From Shewanella inventionis (GTDB lineage: Bacteria; Pseudomonadota; Gammaproteobacteria; Enterobacterales; Shewanellaceae), in contig NZ_BMII01000018.1 of assembly GCF_014641855.1 (NCBI RefSeq), positions 1-64,000 of the forward strand: a stretch of 64,000 nucleotides of DNA, in the 5' to 3' direction. The notes beneath the pieces are model-generated. The model was not told the origin of the DNA. It did no database searches and was given only the letters and a program-made list of their open reading frames with translations. Positions 9,080 through 18,579 of this stretch are shown here, piece after piece (the stretch's first letter is position 1; every line of letters begins with the position of its first letter). The translations under genes were made by a program, and so were the position numbers.

Positions 9080-10198
9080 TTAAGTAAAGTCAGCTAATGG
9101 GTGGTTAGTGGCGGGCCAAGGGGAGCAAGTCAATTGCTCAACTTTAGTTTGCGGCACCGCATTAACGTCGCTAAATAGCCATTTAGGTTGGCGATCTTTA
9201 TCAATGAGTAATGCTCGAACCCCTTCGCAAAAGTCTCCCATTGAGCAACAATTAACACTCACGCCAAGCTCCCACTGAAAGCATTGTGCCAAACTAAGCT
9301 CTGTACCAAGTTGAGCTTGAGCAAAAATTAAATGCCAACTCAATGGGCTGCCGGCTAAAGCGGTTTTTTGAGCCCGCTGTAGCCATTCAAGTTCTGTATT
9401 TAAGCTGGATAATTGGTGATGAACATCGTGTATATCACCCGACATTAACAAGTCGATTTCTGCTTGAAATTGCTGTAAATGGCTTTTGGGTAACGTTGCT
9501 AAATGCGGCGCAGTCATTTGGGTTAACAAATCGGTTAATATTTGGTGGTTGAGTTGACTGTTTTGGCTCCAGTTAAGTTCGGCCATGGCATCAAATAATG
9601 GCTCTTTTTCATCACTGTTTAAATAATGATTACCGAGCTCAACATACAGCGCATCGCTCGCGTTCATGTTGTAAGCGGTTAAGCCTAAAAACAACCCTGT
9701 TTTACCTGGCATGCGATTTAAAAAGTAACTGCCGCCTACATCTGGATATAAACCAATGGTGACTTCTGGCATGGCAATTCGGCTGCGTTCGGTCACGATG
9801 CGATGACTACCCCCTGCCATTAATCCAAGGCCGCCGCCCATCACAATGCCGTCGCCCCACACTAAAACAGGCTTACCAAATTGATGCAGTAAGTAGTCGA
9901 GTTGGTATTCTTGAGTGAAAAACCCACAGGCTTCATCAGTGATATTGTTAGGATTAGCAATCGATGCATGATAAATCGCGCGCACATCGCCGCCGGCGCA
10001 AAATGCCTTTTCGCCGGCACCTTGTAACACCACGCAGGCAATACTGTTGTCAGATTGCCAGCGGGTTAATTGGGTTTGCATTGCCGCAACCATATCAAGG
10101 GTTAGTGCATTGAGTGCTTTTTCAATATTAAGGGTCACGATGCCAATTGATTGGCCAGAAAGCGTGCCTAATGTTTGAAATATTACGTCTTGAGTCAT
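9080..10198 (-). CDS. ivdE: 3-hydroxyisobutyryl-CoA hydrolase
   Basis: Crotonase-superfamily thioesterase releasing 3-hydroxyisobutyrate from its CoA ester in valine catabolism. It is longer (372 aa) than an enoyl-CoA hydratase, as expected for this hydrolase subfamily. AFCAGGDVRAIY (about 65-76) and GDGIVMGGGLGLM (oxyanion-hole region) are seen, followed by the family-typical ITERSRIAMPEVTIGLYPDVGG-type stretch. I chose the ATG at 10198, whose A overlaps the upstream stop (TAATG) and which has GGAAG nearby; the longer form would add five residues and run into ivdD. Confidence 0.92.
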   Translation of the reverse strand: MTQDVIFQTLGTLSGQSIGIVTLNIEKALNALTLDMVAAMQTQLTRWQSDNSIACVVLQGAGEKAFCAGGDVRAIYHASIANPNNITDEACGFFTQEYQLDYLLHQFGKPVLVWGDGIVMGGGLGLMAGGSHRIVTERSRIAMPEVTIGLYPDVGGSYFLNRMPGKTGLFLGLTAYNMNASDALYVELGNHYLNSDEKEPLFDAMAELNWSQNSQLNHQILTDLLTQMTAPHLATLPKSHLQQFQAEIDLLMSGDIHDVHHQLSSLNTELEWLQRAQKTALAGSPLSWHLIFAQAQLGTELSLAQCFQWELGVSVNCCSMGDFCEGVRALLIDKDRQPKWLFSDVNAVPQTKVEQLTCSPWPATNHPLADFT

Positions 10199-10983
10199 TA
10201 GCGGTTCTTCCAAATTGGGGCGCGTTTTTGTAAAAAGGCGTTCACACCTTCAGCTTGATCTTCTGTGTCAAATAACCCCACAAATAGCTCTCGCTCAAGG
10301 GGTAATGCTTGAGTGCGCGGCATATGTCGCCCAGCTTGAATCAAGGTTTTGCACACACTCACACTGCTAGGTGATTGTTTAGCCACTTTAGCGGCAAGTG
10401 CCACTGCAGCATCAAGGGCCTGGCCTTTTTCAACCACTTCTTCTACTAAGCCAATTTTTTCAGCTTTGGCTGCATCAATGCGTTCACCACATAAAATCAT
10501 ACGTTTAGCCCAGCCCTCGCCCACTAAAGCAGTGAGGTTTTGGGTGCCACCAGCACAGGGCAACAACCCTACGGTGGCTTCAGGCAGTGCCATTTGCGCT
10601 TGTGCCTCTGCAATGCGTATATCGCACGCTAAGGCCACTTCTAGGCCGCCGCCCATGGTATAACCGTTAATGGCGGCAATAGATACACCACGAAACGCGC
10701 TAAGGGTTTCAAAGGCTTCACCAAAATGTTTTGCCATGGTGGCTGCATTGCCTTTATCGCCATCGGCAAATAAATTTAAATCTGCCCCAGCTGAAAAAAA
10801 CTTTTCGCCCTGACCTGTAATAACAAGCGCATAGATGTCTTTGTTTTGGTTTAACTTAGTAATGGTTTGCTTTAGCAATTGCAAACTGTCTGCTGTCCAG
10901 GTATTGGCTGGCGGGTTGTTGAGCGTCAAGATGGCCGTATGACCAACAATATGTTCAATGATTGCGGTGTTTGCTGTCATCAT
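10198..10983 (-). CDS. ivdD: enoyl-CoA hydratase, valine/isoleucine degradation
   Basis: Crotonase-family hydratase of 261 residues, probably acting on methacrylyl-CoA and tiglyl-CoA. FSAGADLNLF (about 63-72) holds the oxyanion-hole CoA-binding loop; ALPEATVGLLPCAGGTQ carries the region with the catalytic glutamate. Two adjacent ATG codons are possible starts after GGACATA. Its stop overlaps the start of ivdE by one base. The gene lies 62 bases after ivdC. Confidence 0.9.
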   Translation of the reverse strand: MMTANTAIIEHIVGHTAILTLNNPPANTWTADSLQLLKQTITKLNQNKDIYALVITGQGEKFFSAGADLNLFADGDKGNAATMAKHFGEAFETLSAFRGVSIAAINGYTMGGGLEVALACDIRIAEAQAQMALPEATVGLLPCAGGTQNLTALVGEGWAKRMILCGERIDAAKAEKIGLVEEVVEKGQALDAAVALAAKVAKQSPSSVSVCKTLIQAGRHMPRTQALPLERELFVGLFDTEDQAEGVNAFLQKRAPIWKNR

Positions 10984-11045
10984 ATTATGTCCTTATATTC
11001 ACCTAAGAAGGTGATGAAATCTTGGTATTATGAGTCGTTAATCGA

Positions 11046-12203
11046 TTACAAAATCGGATGAGCGTTTTCATCGAGCAAACGACGGGCAATAATCAGGCGC
11101 ATAATTTCGTTAGTGCCTTCTAAAATCTGATGAACTCGAACATCACGGAAGTGGCGCTCTAGTGGGTATTCACGAATGTAGCCATAACCACCATGGATTT
11201 GCAGGGCACTGTCACACACTTGAAAACCTACGTCGGTCGCAAAGCGTTTTGCCATGGCGCAATAGGCGCTGGCTTCAGGGTCTTGTGTGTCGAGTTTAAA
11301 TGCCGCTAAACGTACCATTTGGCGAGCAGCAACCAGCTCAGTCGCCATGTCTGCCAGTTTAAATTGCAGGGCTTGAAACGCCGCAAGCGGTTTACCAAAT
11401 TGCTTACGCTCGTTCATGTATTGTGTGGCGCGCGTTAATGCGGCCTGAGCGGTGCCAATAGAACAGGTGGCAATGTTAATGCGTCCACCATCGAGGCCTT
11501 TCATGGCAAAGGTAAAACCTTGGCCTTCATCACCCAGTAAGTTGGCTACAGGTACGCGGACGTTTTCAAAGCTAATTAGTCTGGTCGGCTGGGCGTTCCA
11601 GCCCATTTTATCTTCGGCTTTGCCATAGGTTATGCCAGCTGTATCTGCCGGTACCGCAATGGCAGAAATGCCTTTAGGCCCGGCTTCACCTGTACGGCAC
11701 ATCACAACAAGTAACTCGGTTTCGCCAGCACCAGAGATAAACATTTTTGAACCCGTGATCAGGTAGTCGTCGCCCTCTCGCACGGCTTTAGTTTGCAGTG
11801 AGGCTGCATCGCTGCCCGCACCTGGCTCAGTTAAGCAATATGAGGCTAACAGTTGACCTGTAGTTAAGCCTTCTGACCACTGTTTACGTAGCGTTTCGCT
11901 GCCCCAGGTGGTTACCATCCAGGTCGCCATATTATGAATAGTTAACATGGCAGTGGTGGCCGTACAGCCTTGGGATAGTTCTTCAAAAATAATGGAAGCA
12001 TCTAAACGAGATAAGCCCATACCGCCCTGTGACTCAGGCGAGTACAAAGAACAAAAACCCAGCTCACCTGCTTTTTGAATCACATCTTTGGGGAAATGGT
12101 GTTCTTCATCCCATTTGGCGGCAAATGGAGCGAGTTCTTCTGCGGCAAACTGGCGGGCTAAGTCAGCAAACTGGCGCTGATCTTCGTTTAAATTAAAATC
12201 CAT
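11046..12203 (-). CDS. ivdC: acyl-CoA dehydrogenase (isobutyryl/2-methylbutyryl-CoA)
   Basis: FAD enzyme that introduces the alpha-beta double bond into branched-chain acyl-CoAs, passing electrons to ETF. Length 385, normal for the family. Both family signatures are seen: CLTEPGAGSDA (about 122-132) and QIHGGYGYIREYPLERHFRDV near the C-terminus, split here only for description; the catalytic glutamate should be in QILEGTNEI (about 365). A good AGGAGTCC site precedes the ATG. An unusually long 183-base gap with a hairpin separates it from mmsA. Confidence 0.93.
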   Translation of the reverse strand: MDFNLNEDQRQFADLARQFAAEELAPFAAKWDEEHHFPKDVIQKAGELGFCSLYSPESQGGMGLSRLDASIIFEELSQGCTATTAMLTIHNMATWMVTTWGSETLRKQWSEGLTTGQLLASYCLTEPGAGSDAASLQTKAVREGDDYLITGSKMFISGAGETELLVVMCRTGEAGPKGISAIAVPADTAGITYGKAEDKMGWNAQPTRLISFENVRVPVANLLGDEGQGFTFAMKGLDGGRINIATCSIGTAQAALTRATQYMNERKQFGKPLAAFQALQFKLADMATELVAARQMVRLAAFKLDTQDPEASAYCAMAKRFATDVGFQVCDSALQIHGGYGYIREYPLERHFRDVRVHQILEGTNEIMRLIIARRLLDENAHPIL

Positions 12204-12261
12204 GTTGGACTCCTAATATTGTTTTGGATGACTCTTGGGTCACTTTATGGCTTGTTCACCT

Positions 12262-12275
12262 GCCGCTTAAGCGGC
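12262..12275. other. 14-bp perfect palindrome between mmsA and ivdC
   Basis: GCCGCTTAAGCGGC lies 59 bases before the ivdC start. It could be an operator or an RNA hairpin; no family is recognised. Confidence 0.3.
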
Positions 12276-12348
12276 TTAGCATGTATTACTGAGCAGTAAC
12301 ACTATGGGCAAATCAAGCAGGTCTTGTTGTGTTTAGCCAATAATGTTT

Positions 12349-12375
12349 GCCGCGATAAATAAAATATATCGCGGC
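12349..12375 (-). terminator. hairpin between mmsA and ivdC (partial terminator or processing site)
   Basis: GCCGCGATA (12349-12357) pairs with TATCGCGGC (12367-12375). It starts 12 bases after the mmsA stop on the minus strand. No strong T-run follows, so it may attenuate or stabilise mRNA rather than end it. Confidence 0.45.
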
Positions 12376-12386
12376 ATATATGACGC

Positions 12387-13880
12387 TTATTTAAGGTTGA
12401 TGCTCATGTTAGGGCCGCTAACGGCTTCTGAGTCGAACCAGCGGGTTGTGATGGTTTTTGTTTCTGTGCAAAAACGCACCGCTTGTTTGCCATAAGCGTG
12501 TTGGTCACCATAAAAGCTGCCTTTCCAGCCAGTGAAAGAGAAAAAGGGTAATGGCACAGGAATGGGCACGTTAATACCCACTTGGCCGACTTCAATTTCA
12601 TGCTGGTATTTGCGCGCTGCGCCACCCGATGCGGTAAAGATTGAAGTACCATTGCCGTATGGGCTGTTGTTCACAAGCTCGATGGCATCGTCTAATGTTT
12701 CGGCTTCCATACAACACAACACAGGGCCAAAAATTTCTTCTTTGTAGATGCTCATGTCTGTGGTGACATTGGTAAACATGGTTGGTCCAACCCAGTTACC
12801 AGACTCGTAACCGGCAACCGTAAAGTCACTCCCATCAAGTAAACACTCAGCCCCTTCAGCTTTACCTTGAGCAATGAGTTTAAGTACACGCGCTTTGGCG
12901 GCAGGGCTGATTACTGGGCCATAAGCGGCATCTTTATCGTTCCATAATCCTGGGCGAACTTTAGCAAGCGCCTCTTTTAACTCAGGGATCCACTCTTTAG
13001 CTTTACCAACAAACACGGCAACAGATATCGCCATACAACGTTGACCAGCCGCCCCTACTGAGGCCCCTACCATATTGTTGATGACTTGCTGTTTGTTAGC
13101 ATCTGGCATAATGACACAGTGGTTTTTGGCGCCAGCAAAGGCTTGCACGCGTTTTAGATTGTCTGTGCCCGTTTTATAAATATATTGCCCAACGCCTACT
13201 GAGCCGACAAACGATATGGCTTTAATGGCAGGATCAGTGAGTAACATGTCTACAGCTGTTTTGTCGCCATGAATGAGCTGCAATACGCCTTTAGGCGCGC
13301 CCGCCTCCACAAACAGCTCAACTAAGCGCTGTGGCGTCATAGGATCTTGTTCAGAAGGCTTTAAAATAAACGTGTTACCGCATGCGATGGATAATGGGAA
13401 CATCCATAATGGGATCATCGCGGGGAAGTTAAACGGGGTAATACCTGCACACACACCTAATGGTTGAGTGTAGCTGTAGGTGTCAATATTACGTGCGACG
13501 TTTTCAACCGTTTCGCCCATCATTAATGACGCCACGTTACAGGCATGTTCAGCCACTTCAATACCGCGCCACACATCGCCTTTGGCATCTTCAAAGGTTT
13601 TACCGGTTTCTTGGGCTAAAATAGTTGCTAGTTCGTCATGATGCTCTTTGAGTAAATGCTGGTATCGCAACATCACGCGTGCACGCTCTGAGACAGGCAC
13701 TTCTTTCCAGGTTTTAAAGGCTTCTTTGGCACTGTGAATGGCCAACTCAACTTCGGCGGTAGTGGCACAATTTATTTTAGCGATAACGCTGTTATTAGCA
13801 GGGTTTGTCACATCAATATTGCGCTCGCCGCTGCCATGAGTAAATTCGCCATCAATGTAGTGCTTAACTTGTGTGATCAT
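12387..13880 (-). CDS. mmsA: methylmalonate-semialdehyde dehydrogenase (acylating)
   Basis: CoA-dependent aldehyde dehydrogenase that converts methylmalonate semialdehyde to propionyl-CoA with loss of CO2. With the ATG at 13880 it has 497 residues, the usual size, preceded by AGGAAAGCAAA; the longer reading frame would add 30 residues with no family counterpart. Visible features: N-terminal [13 protein letters not shown], cofactor loop [13 protein letters not shown], and the catalytic cysteine in GQRCMAIS (about 284). It is the second gene of the operon, after ivdA. Confidence 0.95.
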   Translation of the reverse strand: MITQVKHYIDGEFTHGSGERNIDVTNPANNSVIAKINCATTAEVELAIHSAKEAFKTWKEVPVSERARVMLRYQHLLKEHHDELATILAQETGKTFEDAKGDVWRGIEVAEHACNVASLMMGETVENVARNIDTYSYTQPLGVCAGITPFNFPAMIPLWMFPLSIACGNTFILKPSEQDPMTPQRLVELFVEAGAPKGVLQLIHGDKTAVDMLLTDPAIKAISFVGSVGVGQYIYKTGTDNLKRVQAFAGAKNHCVIMPDANKQQVINNMVGASVGAAGQRCMAISVAVFVGKAKEWIPELKEALAKVRPGLWNDKDAAYGPVISPAAKARVLKLIAQGKAEGAECLLDGSDFTVAGYESGNWVGPTMFTNVTTDMSIYKEEIFGPVLCCMEAETLDDAIELVNNSPYGNGTSIFTASGGAARKYQHEIEVGQVGINVPIPVPLPFFSFTGWKGSFYGDQHAYGKQAVRFCTETKTITTRWFDSEAVSGPNMSINLK

Positions 13881-14025
13881 TTTGCTTTCCTCGATCCTTG
13901 AACTGTTTGGTGAGCTAGGCTCACGCATATTGAGTAACTGCACAGGTGACGTGATTATTGTTTTACTCACATTAACGTGGTTGTATTACGTCTACCTGTA
14001 CAGCGGTCTTGTTGAACGTGTTTAT

Positions 14026-15216
14026 TTACACTTCAATGGCCATGGCTGTTGCTTCGCCGCCACCGATACACAGTGAAGCAACGCCGCGCTTAAGGCCTCG
14101 TGCTTTTAGTGCATAAATTAGGGTGACGAGTAATCGCGCTCCTGAGCAACCAATTGGGTGTCCTAACGCACATGCGCCACCATTAACGTTGACCTTACTG
14201 GCATCTAACCCCAGCTCAGATACCGCTAGCATGGTCACCATGGCAAAGGCTTCGTTGATTTCATATAAGTCAACATCGTCTTTATTCCACTGTACTTTAT
14301 CGAACAGTTTTTGCATGGCGCCAACTGGAGCGGTAGTAAACAGAGACGGTTCTTGCGAATGCGTTGTATGGCCTTTAATGGTTGCCATAACCGTTAACCC
14401 TAACTCTGTTGCTTTGGCGCGAGTCATTAGCATTAAGGCTGCTGCGCCGTCGGAAATTGAGCTTGAATTAGCTGCGGTGATGGTGCCGTCTTTGGCAAAT
14501 GCTGGGCGCAAGGTGGGGATTTTTTCAGGACGCGCATTGCCAGGTTGTTCATCTGTGTCGACGGTAATATCGCTACGTCGCGTACTCACAGTAACGGGAA
14601 CCACTTCATCTTTAAACGCACCGGAGTTAATTGCTGCGTTGGCTTTTTCAAGCGAGCTTAATGCAAACGCGTCCATTTGCTCGCGAGTTAAGCCAAAATC
14701 ATCGGCCGTTTTTTGAGCGAACGTGCCCATAGCACCACCGGTATAAGCGTCTTCTAGACCATCTAAAAACATATGGTCCATGACCTTGCCGTGACCCATA
14801 CGCATACCGCTACGGGCTTTATCTAGCAAGTATGGCGCCTGGCTCATGCTTTCCATGCCGCCGGCGATAACAAGGTTACTGCTACCGGCTTTAATTAAAT
14901 CATGGGCTAACATGACGGTTTTCATACCAGAACCACATACTTTATTGACAGTGGTTGCCCCAACACTTAAGGGTAAGCCTGCGCCTAGTGTTGCTTGGCG
15001 AGCAGGCGCCTGACCAAGGCCTGCTGGTAATACACAGCCCATAAGTACTTCATCAATACTGTCGGCTTTAATACCCGTTTGTGCCAAAAGGCCTTTGATA
15101 GCATTAGCGGCTAACACGGGTGATGCGACTTCAGACAGCGCACCTTGAAACCCACCCATTGGGGTACGTTTAGCTGCAACAATAACGATATCTTGACCTG
15201 TTTGTTCTGTACTCAT
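14026..15216 (-). CDS. ivdA: acetyl-CoA C-acyltransferase (thiolase), isoleucine degradation
   Basis: Cleaves 2-methylacetoacetyl-CoA to acetyl-CoA and propionyl-CoA. I chose the ATG at 15216, which has AGGAG six bases upstream, giving 396 residues, the usual thiolase length; the longer frame adds 13 unconserved residues. The nucleophilic cysteine is in VCGSGMKT (about 90) and the second active-site cysteine and histidine are in GGACALGHPIGCSGAR near 350-380. It is the first gene of the seven-gene operon and has a LiuR-like palindrome about 60 bases before the start. Confidence 0.93.
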   Translation of the reverse strand: MSTEQTGQDIVIVAAKRTPMGGFQGALSEVASPVLAANAIKGLLAQTGIKADSIDEVLMGCVLPAGLGQAPARQATLGAGLPLSVGATTVNKVCGSGMKTVMLAHDLIKAGSSNLVIAGGMESMSQAPYLLDKARSGMRMGHGKVMDHMFLDGLEDAYTGGAMGTFAQKTADDFGLTREQMDAFALSSLEKANAAINSGAFKDEVVPVTVSTRRSDITVDTDEQPGNARPEKIPTLRPAFAKDGTITAANSSSISDGAAALMLMTRAKATELGLTVMATIKGHTTHSQEPSLFTTAPVGAMQKLFDKVQWNKDDVDLYEINEAFAMVTMLAVSELGLDASKVNVNGGACALGHPIGCSGARLLVTLIYALKARGLKRGVASLCIGGGEATAMAIEV

Positions 15217-15273
15217 AACCACTCCTAAATCTGTGCACATAAAAATCAACAACACTATTACACCACTTTGACG

Positions 15274-15289
15274 TTGACGCTAACGTAAA
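15274..15289. promoter_or_regulatory. LiuR-like operator upstream of ivdA
   Basis: TTGACGCTAACGTAAA is an imperfect inverted repeat (halves TTGACGCT and AACGTAAA; 6 of 8 positions match). It resembles the MerR-family LiuR site, whose consensus I recall as close to TTTACGTTAACGTAAA, and lies upstream of the operon that LiuR is known to control in Shewanella. The match is by memory of the motif. Confidence 0.5.
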
Positions 15290-15469
15290 GCAAGTAAAAA
15301 GTGATCAAATTTGTAATGTTGATCTTATGAGGTTGTCATTGAAGATTTACACTTGTTGGTAAAATCAGAATTGTTGTAGATAAGCTTATGTTTTAATGAA
15401 GATAAAACCATCAAGGTTTTAATGGGGGAGTGAATTTAAGGGCCGTTTACACTTTAGTCTACAGGCATA

Positions 15470-15494
15470 AAAAAGCCGCGAGTATTGCGGCTTT
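15470..15494 (-). terminator. intrinsic terminator of metA
   Basis: AAAGCCGC (15472-15479) and GCGGCTTT (15487-15494) form an 8-bp stem. On the minus strand it is followed by TTTTTTATG. It begins 16 bases after the metA stop codon. Confidence 0.85.
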
Positions 15495-15509
15495 GAATTT
15501 ACACAAGGA

Positions 15510-16457
15510 TTATGCTTTTTTGTTTTCCCAGGGGGTTTTTGCGCTCATGTCGGTTAAATCATAAGGGGTTAACTGATACACATAATAGTTCAGCCAATTA
15601 CTCACTAACAAGCTGCCATGGCTATGCCAACGTGCAATAGGCTCTTGGGTTGGGTCATCGTTTCGGTAATAATTTTGCGGTATATCAGGGTTTAACCCTT
15701 GGCCTAAATCGCGGTTATATTCATCATTTAATGTGCCTTTTTGATATTCAGGATGGCCCATTACAAACAAATTGCGATTGTCACGGCTTAACACAATATA
15801 GGCGCCCGCTTGCTCTGACTCAGCTAACACTTCGATATCAGCATGTTGACGAAGCTCTTCTATGTTCATTTCGGCAAAGCGTGAATGAGGCGCATAAAAC
15901 TCGTCATCAAAGCCTCTAAGCAAAGGGTGTGGATCGCTGGTGCGAGTGTGATTAAACACCCCTGAGCGTTTATTTTGTAGCAGTTGGCGCTTTAAACCAT
16001 ATAAGTGGTACAAACCGGCATGAGCAGCCCAACACAAAAATAAAACGGAAGTCACGTGATGTTGTGACCAATCAATAATTTCGCGGATATGATCCCAATA
16101 CACCACATCTTTAAAATCAATTTGCCCTAAAGGGGCGCCGGTAATAATTAATCCATCGTAATTATTATGACGAACATCTTCAAAGTCACGATAAAAGGTG
16201 TTCATGTGATCAACCGAAGTATGCTTTGACTCTTTGTCGTGAATACGCAATAAGTCCACGCCGACTTGCAAAGGAGTATTGCCTAACAACCTAAGCAGTT
16301 GGGTCTCTGTCTCAATTTTATTGGGCATTAAATTCAAGATTAATACCCTCATTGGACGAATGTCCTGATTAGCCGCTCGGGTTTCAGACATCACGAAAAT
16401 ATTTTCAGACTCTAAAATACCTGCAGCAGGGAGATTATCTGGAATTCGAACCGGCAT
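15510..16457 (-). CDS. metA: homoserine O-succinyltransferase
   Basis: First committed step of methionine synthesis: transfers an acyl group (succinyl, by homology to E. coli) from CoA to homoserine. The ATG at 16457, with AAGGTGAG upstream, gives 315 residues starting [11 protein letters not shown], closely like the E. coli N-terminus; the longer frame adds ten residues. The nucleophilic cysteine is in [10 protein letters not shown] (about 142), and HPEY near 235 holds the His/Glu of the catalytic triad. [12 protein letters not shown] is the typical C-terminus. Three tandem MetJ boxes lie 220 bases upstream. Confidence 0.96.
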   Translation of the reverse strand: MPVRIPDNLPAAGILESENIFVMSETRAANQDIRPMRVLILNLMPNKIETETQLLRLLGNTPLQVGVDLLRIHDKESKHTSVDHMNTFYRDFEDVRHNNYDGLIITGAPLGQIDFKDVVYWDHIREIIDWSQHHVTSVLFLCWAAHAGLYHLYGLKRQLLQNKRSGVFNHTRTSDPHPLLRGFDDEFYAPHSRFAEMNIEELRQHADIEVLAESEQAGAYIVLSRDNRNLFVMGHPEYQKGTLNDEYNRDLGQGLNPDIPQNYYRNDDPTQEPIARWHSHGSLLVSNWLNYYVYQLTPYDLTDMSAKTPWENKKA

Positions 16458-16676
16458 ACGACTCACCTTTGGGTTAATGGAACACAAACAACGGGTGCAT
16501 TGGTAATAACGTTTAACTAAACAAATGACTGTGTGGAACAGATCACAAATTTACATTCTGCACATCTGAGCATCAGTTAACTTTGCCAAGGTGTTTTAAT
16601 GGCTTAATCAGTTAAGCACAACGGCTAAACATCAATAGTGACACACGTTGTCATTTATTTTGTTAATCATACACAA

Positions 16677-16700
16677 GGATGTCTAGAAGTCTACACGTCT
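16677..16700. promoter_or_regulatory. MetJ operator: three tandem met boxes
   Basis: Three consecutive octamers, GGATGTCT, AGAAGTCT and ACACGTCT, each match the met box AGACGTCT at 6 of 8 or better. They lie in the 320-base region between metA and the divergent SDR gene, 220 bases before metA and 78 bases before the SDR start. MetJ with S-adenosylmethionine is the known repressor of met genes in gammaproteobacteria. Confidence 0.7.
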
Positions 16701-16777
16701 TAAGTTGAATTTTTTTCGTTCTTGTTATCAAGCGGCAATATTTCTATTATGAGCCATTGATAATAATGAGGTTAACT

Positions 16778-17521
16778 ATGTCTGCTGCGACAGCAATGAT
16801 TATTGGTGCAAGCTCTGCACTTAGCCAAGCACTTGCGGCGCAATTATCGGCACAAAATGTGTCGTTGGTGCTATTTGTTAATGATCCAGAAGCGATTCAA
16901 CCATTTAGCTTAAGTCTTCCTGGTGAAGTCAGCATATATCCATTAACTATCGACCAGCCACACACTTTAATTGCGCAGCTTAACCAGGCATGGGAGAAGC
17001 ATAACGGTGCCCATTTAGTGATAGTCAATACGGGCGTTAACGAATATGACCCTGCTTTGCCCTGGTCTATTGACCAACATACGATTGACGTTAATGTGAT
17101 GGGCTTTGCCGCTGCGAGCCAGTGTATTTTTAAATTGATGTGTCAGCAAGGTTATGGCCAATTAGCAGCAATAAACTCTATTGCAGGACAACGCGGAGGC
17201 CCTAATGTGGCTTATCACGCTTCTAAAGCATTTGCTGCAAACTATCTGCAAGGGTTAAGTATGCACGCGCAGCGCTTAAAATTGCCTGTGACTATCAGCG
17301 ATATTCAGCTTGGGTTATTTGATAAAGCGGTGCACTTAAATACCAAGTTATTATTGTCGCCCATTGACAACGTAGCCGAGCAAATATTAACGGCACTGAA
17401 AAAGGGAAAACGCCGAGTGTATGTTACCAAGCGCTGGCGTATTGTGGCGTGGATAAACAGAATATTGCCTGAATATATCTACAATACCCGCCATTGGAAA
17501 CCAAGAAAGAAACGCGGTTAA
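16778..17521 (+). CDS. short-chain dehydrogenase/reductase
   Basis: Cytoplasmic SDR of 247 residues. The cofactor loop is IIGASSALSQAL rather than the classical GxxxGxG, as in some atypical SDRs. NTGVN replaces the usual NNAG. The catalytic Ser and YxxxK are present (NSIAGQRGG; YHASK). The start at 16778 has GAGG seven bases upstream. The substrate is unknown. It is divergent from metA and close to the MetJ boxes, so methionine-linked control is possible but unproven. A bidirectional hairpin follows it. Confidence 0.8.
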   Translation: MSAATAMIIGASSALSQALAAQLSAQNVSLVLFVNDPEAIQPFSLSLPGEVSIYPLTIDQPHTLIAQLNQAWEKHNGAHLVIVNTGVNEYDPALPWSIDQHTIDVNVMGFAAASQCIFKLMCQQGYGQLAAINSIAGQRGGPNVAYHASKAFAANYLQGLSMHAQRLKLPVTISDIQLGLFDKAVHLNTKLLLSPIDNVAEQILTALKKGKRRVYVTKRWRIVAWINRILPEYIYNTRHWKPRKKRG

Positions 17522-17550
17522 TCTGGATGATATGATAAAGGTATATAACA

Positions 17551-17580
17551 AAACAGGAACCTGCGGGTTCCTGTTTTTGT
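17551..17580. terminator. bidirectional terminator between SDR gene and ompW
   Basis: AAACAGGAACC (17551-17561) pairs with GGTTCCTGTTT (17566-17576), followed by TTTGT on plus and by TTTGT on minus. It serves the two convergent genes. Confidence 0.9.
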
Positions 17581-17612
17581 TGCAATGAATAGCTGATGCT
17601 AATCAACTACAG

Positions 17613-18260
17613 TTAGAAGGTATATCCCACACTAACCATATACACCCATGGGTCGATATCGGTTTCAACAACCACATGATCGGCACCCAAATCGAAACTG
17701 ACATCAGTAGAAATTTGCGCATACCATACAGATGCGTTAACCAACCAATTTTTATCAATTTGATAATCAAGCCCCACCTGTGCAGCCACGCCCCAAGAAT
17801 TTGACATGGACAAATTATCTAACCCTAAATCTTTGGCACCTTGATTGAAATCATTGTCAAAAAAGTTAGTAAAATTAACCCCAACACCAACATATGGACG
17901 AAGCGCAGACTGAGCATTGCCAAAATAATATTGAGCAACTAACGTGGGTGGCAAATGCTTGGTGTTTGCAATCACACCTAACTCACCAAGGGACACATCA
18001 TGACTAAATGGCGTCGCCGCTAATAGCTCAACCGCAACATTATCAGTGAGCATATAACCAAAGTTTAAGCCTAACTGTGTGTTGTTATTCACACTAAACT
18101 CAGCGATACCCGCAACGACTGGGCTTGACTCACTTGGGGCAACCGTTGCACTACCTGCACGTACAATAATATCTCCAGCTTGATGAGCTGCAACACCAAA
18201 AGATAAACCAGCACAAAGCAACGAAGCAGCAACTAAACCTAGGGTAATTTTATTATTCAT
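17613..18260 (-). CDS. ompW: OmpW-family outer membrane protein
   Basis: Eight-stranded outer-membrane beta-barrel of 215 residues. The chosen ATG at 18260 has GGAGTG upstream and starts a clear signal peptide (MNNKITLGLVAASLLCAG, cleavage likely after GVAA). Alternating hydrophobic strands (for example TQLGLNFGYML, LRPYVGVGVNFTNFF) run to a C-terminal aromatic residue (SVGYTF), the barrel assembly signal. The family binds or passes small hydrophobic compounds. A perfect FNR-type site is 91 bases upstream, matching the anaerobic induction known for ompW in other gammaproteobacteria. Confidence 0.92.
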   Translation of the reverse strand: MNNKITLGLVAASLLCAGLSFGVAAHQAGDIIVRAGSATVAPSESSPVVAGIAEFSVNNNTQLGLNFGYMLTDNVAVELLAATPFSHDVSLGELGVIANTKHLPPTLVAQYYFGNAQSALRPYVGVGVNFTNFFDNDFNQGAKDLGLDNLSMSNSWGVAAQVGLDYQIDKNWLVNASVWYAQISTDVSFDLGADHVVVETDIDPWVYMVSVGYTF

Positions 18261-18350
18261 TTTAACACTCCATAACAGCAATAATCAGATGTAACTCTGT
18301 AACATTCTTAACAATTGCCGCTAACCTACCTAAGTTGTTCATTAACAATA

Positions 18351-18364
18351 TTGATTTAGATCAA
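18351..18364. promoter_or_regulatory. FNR/EtrA box upstream of ompW
   Basis: TTGATTTAGATCAA matches the FNR consensus TTGAT-N4-ATCAA at every specified position. It lies 91 bases before the ompW start codon, a plausible place for an activator site. In Shewanella the protein is called EtrA. Confidence 0.7.
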
Positions 18365-18579
18365 TAAAGCTGCAGTACCTCTATGTGGGTACCACCATGC
18401 TTGCACTAGACATGATGCAGATCACAAAAAAACAGCAAAAGAGATAAAAGATGCATTTAAAAGTTAGCTTATTGGATGGAGATCACGGGGGGACGATGGC
18501 ATGAGGATACAATGAACTACCACTCATGCCATTGTTAGTTAATACAGTTACGGAAGAAGACTAATACTTGTAGCAAAAC

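Noticed and set aside
16458..16777. Search for a SAM riboswitch or other leader RNA in front of metA
   Set aside because: No conserved riboswitch core or leader terminator was seen; tandem MetJ boxes explain the regulation better.
18410..18430. Possible CRP site (CATGATGCAGATCACA) upstream of ompW
   Set aside because: Only the right half matches TCACA well; too weak beside the perfect FNR site.
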